Notes under the pieces: model-generated | Database searches by the model: none | Seen by the model: only the letters and a program-made list of their open reading frames with translations | Told to the model about the DNA's origin: nothing | Translations under genes and position numbers: made by a program | NCBI GenBank assembly: GCA_958450325.1 | Contig: OY288239.1 | Coordinates: forward strand, 44,237,811 to 44,301,810 | Direction of reading: 5' to 3' | Length of the DNA stretch: 64,000 nt | DNA from: Agrostemma githago | Taxonomy: Eukaryota > Streptophyta > Magnoliopsida > Caryophyllales > Caryophyllaceae | Shown here: in pieces, positions 45,442 to 54,433 of the stretch | How positions within the stretch are numbered: position 1 is the first letter of the stretch | How the letters are laid out: the number at the start of each line of letters is the position of its first letter

Positions 45442-46019
45442 AAACCTGGAAAGTGTAGGGAGATTAGTGTCACAACGCGATTAGTCCGAGTCTAAGTCTA
45501 GTTCATCCTAGGGCCTAGACTAAACTAATAATAATTAATGTTTTTTTATCAAGTCCAGAAGGTGCGAGGGGACATGTCCTCCACCTCCCCCCAAAACAAA
45601 TCACGAAAACCTAGCCCATCTACTATATTATCAATAAAACGATCTCCTTTTATCTTACAAACATGCCTCGACAGTCGCTTAACTCTCTTTCAACAATTTA
45701 CTCTAAACGCTTAAAAACTCGACTTTATGCCAATTATCGATAACTACTGACTGAAATGCAAGGGCTACTGCAAGCAGCCCAATTGACTTCACCCTAAGAA
45801 GGAAATCGGGAATGACGACCTTAGACTTAAACCGCCACCCGGCCAAACTTACCGATAACACAAAGCCTGTCTAATAAGTCTAAAAACAGCATGTCTCTGG
45901 GTGTTAACAAAAAAAAGACAAAAACAAAAAACCTCAGGGTCCACGAAGGCTCACCCTTAATGAGTCAACCACTCCACGGTTAATCGACGGTTCATAGCAA
46001 AAGCCTAATTCCATGCCAA
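45442..46019 (+). other. Degenerate Tat-II internal sequence
   Basis: No open frame of note and no recognisable domain. Protease, RT and the first RNase H are missing between gag and 46020, so a deletion lies here. Confidence 0.6.
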
Positions 46020-47140
46020 ACTCGAGTAGAAACAACGCCTAAGGAATTCACCAAAATCGACCTCATACACATACCCCGCGAAGAAAGCCAACTCGCTGAC
46101 ACGTTATCCAAACTAGCCCCACCAATAAACATGCTCGATCACCTCTTTCCATAGAGAGAAGAGAACAACCACCCGCATGCATAACCCCAAAATCGACAGC
46201 GCCACCAAAGAACCTGAGTACAAAGCCGTCCTAGACTTTAAAACCCACGGGTCATGTCCACCCGACACCAACCTTCTTATTCTCTACACACTATAGCCAC
46301 ACCCTGGCCCTTCTCTACTGGGGGAATGGACATCATAGGGAAAGTACACCCGTCCGGAACTGGCGGACGTTGCTTTGTTTTAGTAGCCGTAGATCACTTC
46401 ACCAAATGAGTAGAAGCCGCCTCTTACACCGTACTAACCTCAAAATAGGTAGGCAAATTCTTACAAAACAACATCATTTGCCGCTGCGGCATACCTCAGG
46501 AAATCATTAGCGACCATGGGGCTCATTTTAGGGCCGACACCCAAATCTTCACCCAGTAGACCGCAAACCAACGGGGCCGTAGAAGCAGCCAGCAAAACCA
46601 TCACCACCATCCTAAGAAAAAAATGATAGACAACTACCGAGATTGGCCGAACAAAATCCCCTTCGCCTAATGGGGATACCAAACATCCTAAAGAGCGCCC
46701 ACCGGAGCCACGCCATATTACCTAACCTACGGTTTCAAAGTCGTATAACCCATAGAGTTAGAAATATCGTCACTAAGAAGATTAGCTGAGAATGGTATTC
46801 CCAAAGAAGAATGGGACCAAAATCGGTACGACAAGCTAGTACTCCTAGATTAACGTAAGATACATGCCCTATCCAACGTATAAGCCTATCAACAACGCAT
46901 CCAACGAGCCTTTAATAAACAAGTGAAAATCCTGAAACATACACGAGGGAGATTTAGTAACCAAATCCATTAGAGCACCCCTTCCCGTCGACCCTAGAGG
47001 GAAATTCAAACCGAACTGGGCGGGCCCCTACCTCGTTAAGAAAATACTCTCGGGGGGGCACCGTGATTCTTACCGACCTGGATGGTCAAGAGTTCTCAAA
47101 CCCGACCAATATGGATCAACTCAAACGATACTACCCATAA
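46020..47140 (+). pseudogene. pol: Tat-II remnant: end of second RNase H and integrase, many stops
   Basis: Starts with IHIPREESQLADTLSKLA, equivalent to YLPREENQFADALSKLA of Tat-I. Next comes the integrase core from PWPFST through GGMDIIGKV and VDHFTK, interrupted by stops (after VDHFTK) and small deletions. It ends with the C-terminal segment GKFKPNWAGPYLVKK and LKRYYP. At least five in-frame stops are visible, so there is no activity. Confidence 0.85.
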
Positions 47141-47272
47141 ACACCTCAGAAACCACGTCCCGACCTCCGACTTGGGGAGAAACAAAAAACAACAACAACA
47201 AAACAAAAAATCAGTTCGCATCGATAAATGGCATAAACGAGTCTAAAGCAAAATCACTCACACTTTTCTAGA

Positions 47273-47335
47273 GAACTACGAACATGGTTTGATTCCGTCT
47301 AAAAATGGATACGTAGGTAGCCCCTTTCCCGGGTA
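47273..47335 (+). other. Conserved post-pol block of Tat-II
   Basis: GAACTACG, then TTTGATTC, then GGATACGTAGGTAGCCCC. It is equivalent to 9136-9200 in Tat-I at the same relative position. No coding function is apparent. Confidence 0.7.
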
Positions 47336-47438
47336 CAACTAAACACTAAACAAAACAATCGATTAATCTGTTCATGAATGAACCGGAATTCCTTCCACAA
47401 CCCGGTCAATGAGTGAGTTAAAATGACGAAGCACAAAC

Positions 47439-47711
47439 GACGAGCCGAGGACGGGGTGAAAACCCGAAAGGGCGCCCCGGGTAAAATGAAGAATCGAGTT
47501 GCGAGCCGTCGTACAAAAAAAAATGACGAGCCGAGGACGGGGTGAAAACCCGAAAGGGCGCCCCGGGCAAAATGAAGAAACGAGTTGCGAGTCATCGTCA
47601 TAAAAAAAAAAGGAAAAAAAAGCAAAAAATATACGAAAAAAGGTGAGCCGAGGACGGAGTGAAAACCCGAAAGGGCGCTCCGGGTAAAATGAAGAATCGA
47701 GTTGCGAGCCA
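47439..47711. repeat. Three copies of a 70-77-bp repeat (GAGCCGAGGACGG...)
   Basis: Copies at 47439-47515, 47525-47600 and 47643-47711, separated by A-runs. Each contains GTGAAAACCCGAAAGGGCG and ends GAGTTGCGAG. They lie between the pol remnant and the antisense gene of Tat-II. Confidence 0.88.
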
Positions 47712-47924
47712 CAAAAAAAAAACAAAAAGAAAAAAGAATAATAAAAATGTGCTTTTCATTAATAATAAAAACTGGTTAAATCGAGCCTTTGTCGAGGCAT
47801 CTACATCAAGCATCCAAAATCCGGACATCCCGGAAAATTAACGACATGTCTAAACTCCGCAAAAACTAGTACTAATACGCTACATAATATCGATTAATAA
47901 AACATAGTACTAAACGGCTGGGCT

Positions 47925-48443
47925 CTACCGGTCCAACCCTTCCTTATCCTCACCATTCGGGCATGATCGCTTGTGTTCCTCCTCTTCGATTTTCCGAAAG
48001 CACGCTTCTAACGCCCTATCCAAACGTGAGTCCAGCAAATCCCACTTCTCCTGCTCTTTTGCAACCTTAATATGGGCCTTGTCGGTCTTGGCCCGTTCGG
48101 ATGAACTGACTAAACTAGGATCGGTCCCACTGTTTCTGGTTAGGCACCTAGTCTCTCGAGTCTCCTCCTCGCCTCCTAGCGGAGCTATCTTTCTAACTTT
48201 TGGAACGGTCTGTCCTACTGAGCGTTCACAAACCTTCTGCCGGACGAAAGTGTTGTCGGTCGGTCGATCAAAGGGATGCAAAAACTTCTGTTCCCAGGAC
48301 ACCCTAAACCCCCTGAGCAAATCCTTGGTCCATGGATCAGAACTAGAAACGACCTTAGCATCATCTGGAATAGGAGTCGGACACCCATCTGATTCGACAA
48401 CATGCTCGGGTGAATATAAACCTGATCCCTCATGGATAGTAGT
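47925..48443 (-). pseudogene. Antisense gene of Tat-II, exon 2 (3' part)
   Basis: Minus-strand coding sequence that continues exon 2 after the gag-1 insertion (target duplication GTAGT at 48439-48443). Words VYIHPSMLS and IPDDAKVVSS correspond to VHIYPDRIL and IPETEAIISV of Tat-I. They lie in different frames here, so a frameshift has occurred in this copy. The C-terminus is charged, with a helical Glu/Lys-rich end (KIEEEEHKR). Confidence 0.65.
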
Positions 48444-49300
48444 TGATCCGAATCAAGGAGCTACCAATCCAAGTAAGGAAGCTCAAAAGAGCTCAACTAA
48501 AGAATACTAGCTCCTACTTAAGTTTAGGCCAGCTAGTTTAGCAATAAAAGGAAGACAACTTCAATAATGGAGCTAGCTCGAACTTGAGCTGAATAAAGGA
48601 GCAACTAATCAAGGTAAAGTGAAGACATTAACTTAGGCACATAATCATTCAAGCATGAGTAATGGACTGAATTCAAGAAGGTCTTGGAGCTGGTTGTGTT
48701 CTCATGGTGTACACGGTCAAAGGCTCTCTTGTTAGCCTTGTTTTTGGCTCCATGTTCACACCAATGCCGCGCCCCATTACTCCTACTCAAGCTTTGTTTT
48801 CATCTCCATGTTCACACAAAGAGACCAAGGCTGATTACTCTTCACTTAGCATAGTATTTAGCTCCTAGTTCACATTAGTCTAGCTTTGTTTTTGTCACCA
48901 TTGTACTTTGTTTTTGTCACCCTTGGCCAGCCGATTTTAAGGCTCTTGTAGGCTATAAATAGCCGGCCATTTGAAGGCATAAAACATCCAATTTGCAAAT
49001 TAAAAATCTGAGTAAAGTTAAGCTTTGTGCTTTCTTTGTTTCGTCTTTGTAGTTTACAAGACAAGGTCTAGAGTGAGTCGCGTTACAAACTCTAAACTCG
49101 CTATTTCAATCGAGTGTTTGATCTAGCAAAGCGCTTTGTTGAAGTATAGGTCTACTTCACCTAGCATACTATCCTTTGGTTACGTTTATTTCATCCCAAA
49201 ACTATCTTTACATTCTGTTTTGGTCTACTTATTCACGTCCATTTCAGTATACTAACCATATCTCTCAATCTTGTTTCAAAGTTCATATCAACTCACATCA
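48444..49300 (+). repeat. 5' LTR of gag-1 (857 bp)
   Basis: Starts TGATCCGAATC and ends CACATCA. The GGCTATAAATAGCC core and the segment from there to the end match the pol-type LTRs closely. Confidence 0.94.
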
Positions 49301-49304
49301 TTAG

Positions 49305-49316
49305 TGGTATCAGAGC
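49305..49316 (+). promoter_or_regulatory. Primer binding site of gag-1, tRNA-Met
   Basis: TGGTATCAGAGC after the spacer TTAG, the same as in pol-1 and pol-3. Confidence 0.93.
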
Positions 49317-49341
49317 TTTGGTCATCCATCTAGACGTAAGC

Positions 49342-51567
49342 ATGGCAGGAGTGTTGAACTTTGAAGATCCTACCTTCTTGGAACAACTAAAGAGGGCGTT
49401 GGAGAACTTCCAACCCAAGAATTCCCGCTTCCAGCCAAGGAGAGAACCGGTGGACAGAATCAAGGTAAATGAACTCCCTGAGTTTAATGGTGGTACTGAT
49501 CCTGAAGTTTATTTGGAGTGGGAAAGAAATATAGAGAAGCTCTTTGACTTCAAGGATTTGGAGGACGAAGAGAGGTGCAAGTACGCCATCCTCAAGCTAA
49601 GCAAGGGAGCTTCCCTTTGGTATGAAGGACTTAAGGTACAACGCACCAGAAGTGGGAAGGGTAAGATTACTTCTTGGGAGTCCTTAAAACGTAAACTACG
49701 TAAGAGGTATGTTCCAACTACACACAAGTTGTCCTTATACAAAAAGATTGCTAACCTTGTTCAAGGAAAAATGAGTGTTAGTGAATATATAGAGGAATTT
49801 GAGAACCTGGTTTTAATGGGGGAAGTAGAGGAAAATGAAGAAATAAAAATGGCTAGATTCTTACGTGGATTAAACCGTAGTATAGCCAATACAGTTGATT
49901 TGTGTCCTTATTCTGATTTTGATACATTGTGTGGGCTGTGTCTAAAAATTGAGGCGCAAGGGAAGGGAAGACATGAGGGTGAGTCTAGTAAGAGTCATAC
50001 TTGGTCTCGGGTGGATGATAGCAATAGAGCCAATCCTACTAGTTCTAATCAACCCCTTATTGTTAAGACTAACCCAGCACCCCCACCTCAGTCTACACCC
50101 AAAACATCCACTGAAACTAGTCTATCTAAAGTACGTTGTTTCAAATGTCAAGGGTTTGGTCACTTCAAAAACGCTTGTCCTAACAAAAGAGTTGTAACCT
50201 TAAGGGAAGTAATCACAGTTAGGGATGAGTTATGGGAGGAGGAACAACGTATAGGGGCTGTTTTTAATGTCAATGAGGGAGAGGAAGAAGAGGAAGAAGA
50301 TATTGAGTCTTATGAACCCCCGGCTTATGACACACTCCTAGTACTACGAACTCTACATACTAACCCAATTCAACAAGACACTGAACAAAGAGACCAACTG
50401 TTTCATACTAAGTGTCAAGTGAAAGATAAATGGTGTAGTCTAATCATCGATGGAGGTAGTTGTACCAATGTTGCCTCAACTGAAATGGTGGACAAACTAG
50501 GCCTAGCTACTACCAATCACCCTAACCCTTATGCCTTACATTGGTTAAACAACGGGAACAAGGTAAGGGTCAATAAACAAGTGAGGGTCGGCTTAACCAT
50601 GGGATCCTACGTTGATGAAGTCCTATGTGACGTTATACCCATGGATGCTTGTCACATACTATTAGGACGACCATGGCAGTTTGATAGGGACGTGGTTCAC
50701 CATGGGAGGAGGAATGAGTATGAATTGAATGATAAAGGGAAGAAAATTATACTCAAACCCATGGCCCCTCAAAATGTGAAAAATATGTTAGTTAACAAAG
50801 TCGGAAAAACCAGCCTTTCAATGTTTGTCAATAAAGGGTTGGGAACACTTGTTGTAGAAGGGGAGGAATTGGAACCCATTGAGACTAAGAGTGGTAGTAA
50901 AGAAGAGGGTCAAAAGAAACAAGGTGCTGTTATACCATCCTGTTTGACGCCTAGAAAAGATCTTGAGGTCTTAAGTTATGAAGAGGGCAAGGTCAAGGAC
51001 TTGGATAGCACGTTATCTTGCAACATTACACATTCAACCACTTTAGATGCAGGCACAATTGGAGTCGAGAATGGGAAGGATTACTACAACGTGGAGACAG
51101 AAGAACTTACCAAGCACAAGACTAACACTCTTGGTATTGTTAACGAGCTTATTTTGCAGGTAAAACTTCCTTTTAAAGGAAATCTCCTTTACACTTCAGG
51201 GCATTCTGAACACATAACGAGAAAAGCCTACAAAGGAGAGCACAACAACAGTACAAGGCTCTTCATAAGGGGTGACTTATCTTTGGCTAATGTGAGTATA
51301 GAGGAGTTTCCAAACCAAGGAAGGAGCAAGTGGAAGTCACAAACAGAAGTTCCACACAAGGACATCCAAAGAGTTTACGAGCTAAAGTTACCAGATGAGT
51401 ATGGAATCCAAGCCACCTTCCTAATAGAAGATCTTCTTCTATGCCTTGATAGAGTTCACAGTTCAGAATTGAGGACAATTCCTTGTCAAGGGGGAGGAGA
51501 TGATCCGAATCAAGGAGCTACCAATCCAAGTAAGGAAGCTCAAAAGAGCTCAACTAAAGAATACTAG
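49342..51567 (+). CDS. gag: Gag-protease polyprotein with rearranged C-terminal remnant
   Basis: A 741-residue intact frame starting MAGVLNFEDP. The retrotransposon Gag domain spans residues about 50-200 (ASLWYEGL, LRKRYVP, MSVSEYIEEFENL). A CCHC knuckle CFKCQGFGHFKNAC lies at residues 266-279 (50137-50178). The aspartic protease motif DGGS begins at 50449. After the protease, RT, RNase H and the integrase core are absent. About 200 residues hold faint pol remnants (KDYYN, ILQVKLPFKGNLLY). Then comes an integrase-tail-like ending (YELKLPDEYGIQATF) that corresponds to YKVELPDDYGVHATF of the pol copies. The frame crosses the polypurine tract and stops in the LTR. Gag and protease look functional. 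Confidence 0.93.
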   Translation: MAGVLNFEDPTFLEQLKRALENFQPKNSRFQPRREPVDRIKVNELPEFNGGTDPEVYLEWERNIEKLFDFKDLEDEERCKYAILKLSKGASLWYEGLKVQRTRSGKGKITSWESLKRKLRKRYVPTTHKLSLYKKIANLVQGKMSVSEYIEEFENLVLMGEVEENEEIKMARFLRGLNRSIANTVDLCPYSDFDTLCGLCLKIEAQGKGRHEGESSKSHTWSRVDDSNRANPTSSNQPLIVKTNPAPPPQSTPKTSTETSLSKVRCFKCQGFGHFKNACPNKRVVTLREVITVRDELWEEEQRIGAVFNVNEGEEEEEEDIESYEPPAYDTLLVLRTLHTNPIQQDTEQRDQLFHTKCQVKDKWCSLIIDGGSCTNVASTEMVDKLGLATTNHPNPYALHWLNNGNKVRVNKQVRVGLTMGSYVDEVLCDVIPMDACHILLGRPWQFDRDVVHHGRRNEYELNDKGKKIILKPMAPQNVKNMLVNKVGKTSLSMFVNKGLGTLVVEGEELEPIETKSGSKEEGQKKQGAVIPSCLTPRKDLEVLSYEEGKVKDLDSTLSCNITHSTTLDAGTIGVENGKDYYNVETEELTKHKTNTLGIVNELILQVKLPFKGNLLYTSGHSEHITRKAYKGEHNNSTRLFIRGDLSLANVSIEEFPNQGRSKWKSQTEVPHKDIQRVYELKLPDEYGIQATFLIEDLLLCLDRVHSSELRTIPCQGGGDDPNQGATNPSKEAQKSSTKEY
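51486..51500 (+). promoter_or_regulatory. Polypurine tract of gag-1
   Basis: TCAAGGGGGAGGAGA directly before the 3' LTR; the same purine core as in the gag-less copies. Confidence 0.88.
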
Positions 51568-52357
51568 CTCCTACTTAAGTTTAGGCCAGCTAGTTTAGCA
51601 ATAAAAGGAAGACAACTTCAATAATGGAGCTAGCTCGAACTTGAGCTGAATAAAGGAGCAACTAATCAAGGTAAAGTGAAGACATTAACTTAGGCACATA
51701 ATCATTCAAGCATGAGTAATGGACTGAATTCAAGAAGGTCTTGGAGCTGGTTGTGTTCTCATGGTGTACACGGTCAAAGGCTCTCTTGTTAGCCTTGTTT
51801 TTGGCTCCATGTTCACACCAATGCCGCGCCCCATTACTCCTACTCAAGCTTTGTTTTCATCTCCATGTTCACACAAAGAGACCAAGGCTGATTACTCTTC
51901 ACTTAGCATAGTATTTAGCTCCTAGTTCACATTAGTCTAGCTTTGTTTTTGTCACCATTGTACTTTGTTTTTGTCACCCTTGGCCAGCCGATTTTAAGGC
52001 TCTTGTAGGCTATAAATAGCCGGCCATTTGAAGGCATAAAACATCCAATTTGCAAATTAAAAATCTGAGTAAAGTTAAGCTTTGTGCTTTCTTTGTTTCG
52101 TCTTTGTAGTTTACAAGACAAGGTCTAGAGTGAGTCGCGTTACAAACTCTAAACTCGCTATTTCAATCGAGTGTTTGATCTAGCAAAGCGCTTTGTTGAA
52201 GTATAGGTCTACTTCACCTAGCATACTATCCTTTGGTTACGTTTATTTCATCCCAAAACTATCTTTACATTCTGTTTTGGTCTACTTATTCACGTCCATT
52301 TCAGTATACTAACCATATCTCTCAATCTTGTTTCAAAGTTCATATCAACTCACATCA
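51501..52357 (+). repeat. 3' LTR of gag-1 (857 bp)
   Basis: Identical by eye to 48444-49300, including all short open frames inside. Confidence 0.94.
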
Positions 52358-52594
52358 GTAGTAGCAAAGCCCAGGTCGAAGACGAAATTGGAAACCCGAC
52401 ACACCCATTGATATTCCACCACGGGATGGACCACCTGATGACAACCTCTCCCCTAACTAAGTAGGAAAACCAATCCTCCTCTTCAGGACTTTTATTCACA
52501 TCAGCACCATCTTTCGGCCTGTGAAACCCCGATAGTTGTAATCTTTGAAACACCGGGGAGGGTCGATTAAACCGAGCCGCTCTTGCAACCAAGC
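52358..52594 (-). pseudogene. Antisense gene of Tat-II, exon 2 (5' part)
   Basis: The exon starts at 52594 after the acceptor GTGCAG (intron 52595-52691, 97 bp). AWLQERLGLIDPP opens the exon and VIRWSIPWW follows, matching VWLSERLSIIEPP and LIRWTVAWW in Tat-I. The two parts are in different frames, so a small indel has hit this copy. Confidence 0.7.
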
Positions 52595-52691
52595 CTGCAC
52601 AAAATACGACGAAGCATCACACCCCCGGAGTCAAAACAACCACAAAACAAATAAAACCGAGCTACAAAATAACACAACAAAAAAAACACAC

Positions 52692-53333
52692 CTGTAGGAT
52701 AACCCTAGAACCACGAGGAAGTATCCCCTGTGCCGGAACACTAGCGTCGAGACCTAGAACGAGTTCACCTAAAATGAGCAAAGAGGGTGATCGTCCATGC
52801 TCCATAGCAGCTACCACATCCAACACTTGAGGATTGCCCCAACCTTCGCGTGACCGCGTGTCCTCAAAAAGATAATAGCAAGCAATAGCAATATTAAAAG
52901 CGCACCTACATGCTAAGGCCGAAACATAACGGGAACCAACCTGCGAGAACGTCCTCGAGAGGAACTCTAAATTAAGACCACCCACACCAAAATAGCCTTT
53001 AGCCTCCTCCCATGAAGAAAAGTCCAAAAAGTGGTAAAGTCGCTCCACGTAAGCACCATCCCCATAAGGCACACAAGGTCGAATAGAGCTCCACCTACCT
53101 AGAGCGTCTATTTCTTCGGGCAAAGGGCAAACTTTACCCCCGGGGAAAGCAAAAACATGATGTTTCGGGTCCCAAAACCTAGAGCATGCCTGTAGAAAAT
53201 CGTCCTGTACCTTGACCCGACTCAAAGCAACAACTGTCGACAAACCATCATTTGAACTAACTACGGAATGACATTTCTTAAACAAACCCGCCCACTCGGT
53301 CAGGACATTCCAGAAACCCCGACATGATCCCAA
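52692..53333 (-). CDS. Antisense gene of Tat-II, exon 1 (plant mobile domain / DUF7745-like)
   Basis: ATG at 53333 and donor ACAG|GTGTG, exactly 214 codons, the same size and phase as exon 1 in Tat-I. Conserved words: FLQACSRFWDPKHHVFAFP, CPLPEEIDALGRW, MEHGRSPSLLILGEL and GLDA. The exon itself is open. With exon 2 frameshifted and split by gag-1, the whole gene is broken here. The protein may be a captured host gene of the plant-mobile-domain type; its biochemical function is not known to me. Confidence 0.75.
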
Positions 53334-53390
53334 ATATGGTTCTATACCCTACGGATATCCTTCTATGTCTAGAACATGTACCCATGACCC

Positions 53391-53400
53391 GTATATATAG
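53391..53400 (-). promoter_or_regulatory. TATA box for the Tat-II antisense gene
   Basis: CTATATATAC on the minus strand, about 60 bp before the ATG at 53333. Confidence 0.55.
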
Positions 53401-54433
53401 CCCTAATCTCACAAGAATTAGGAAACAACGAAAATTTCCATAACCCGAAACCCGAACCGCTCCAGCCCACGCGCCCGGGTCTCCGGCCGCCTAAGCCCAA
53501 GCGACCCGGAAGCTAATTGCCTCAGCCCGAGCGCCTGAAGCCAAGCATGACTCAACCCGAGCAACCCCAGGATAGAAACTTGAACCCCCATAATCGCCAT
53601 GGCTATCATCTTGCGTCATAAACAACCTCACGAAATCACTAGAGCCCACCCAGAAAATTGAGACATCATACTGAAACTGCAGGAACGCGAATTCGTTCGT
53701 CGAATGCACGGGACTTGGACGTTTTTTTAGGGGATAAGCTACCCTACTTAGGCGTGTCGTAGCCTTCGTCAAGTCACGTCTGTAGCCTGACAAGGCAATT
53801 TTACGAGTAAATAAAATTGGTCTATTTTTCTTCAAAAGTCGCCCGAATTTCAGCTTCGGCCTCGTTCTGAATGTCAAAATAACCATGCTCACTTCTTAAC
53901 ACATCTGATCAAATCACATCAATATTTTACATTTCGAGTCAAAAACATTTTAATCGACGTGCTACCTGATCCGATTCCCGGCTCAAAGGAAAGCATTCTA
54001 AAAAAAATATACGAAACAAACGGTTTTCATATTCTCATGCAACACTAATACGCCCTGAACTAGGTCGAATCGCAAACGAATGAACGCAAAAGTGATTACT
54101 TGTCAATTTAGGTAAACAAATCCGCCAAGAACAAGACTAATCCAACTAATTCGAATACTAAATTTTAAAGAGTATATACAAGCATATACAAATTTATACA
54201 CAAAATCAAGGCTGGGTAGGACCCCTAGAAGCCGTACCAACGGCTATCACGAGCTCACAAAGGTTGCCATCTAAACCTAGGTCCTCCAGGTTTATAAGTG
54301 GAGACTCGCTACCATCCATCCCCGACAACATATCTAGTGTAGCTGTCTCAGGAATCCCTCCGGCCTCCTCCATAGCACCCGTAGCCTCAGCATCGACCTC
54401 AGTCTCCCTTTCGACCTGATGCCTAGCCTCACC
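53401..54433. other. Spacer between the two antisense genes of Tat-II
   Basis: No convincing gene. It holds the presumed promoter of the downstream antisense gene and the 3' flank of the upstream one. Open frames at 53491-53892 (-) have no recognisable domain. Confidence 0.55.

Larger units (their letters stand above)
48444..52357 (+). mobile_element. CRM-like element with gag but no RT or integrase core ('gag-1')
   Basis: Perfect target duplication GTAGT (48439-48443 and 52358-52362). Both LTRs are 857 bp and identical by eye. The internal region is 2200 bp with one intact frame, Gag-protease-remnant. It shares the tRNA-Met primer site, the polypurine tract and R-U5 sequence of the LTR with the three gag-less copies, but its U3 differs at the start (TGATCCGAATCAAGGAGC). 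It is the coding complement of those copies. Confidence 0.95.

Noticed and set aside
48605..49064. Small minus-strand frames in the gag-1 LTR, repeated exactly at 51662-52121
   Set aside because: Exact repetition reflects identical LTRs; they are antisense to the LTR and lack domains.
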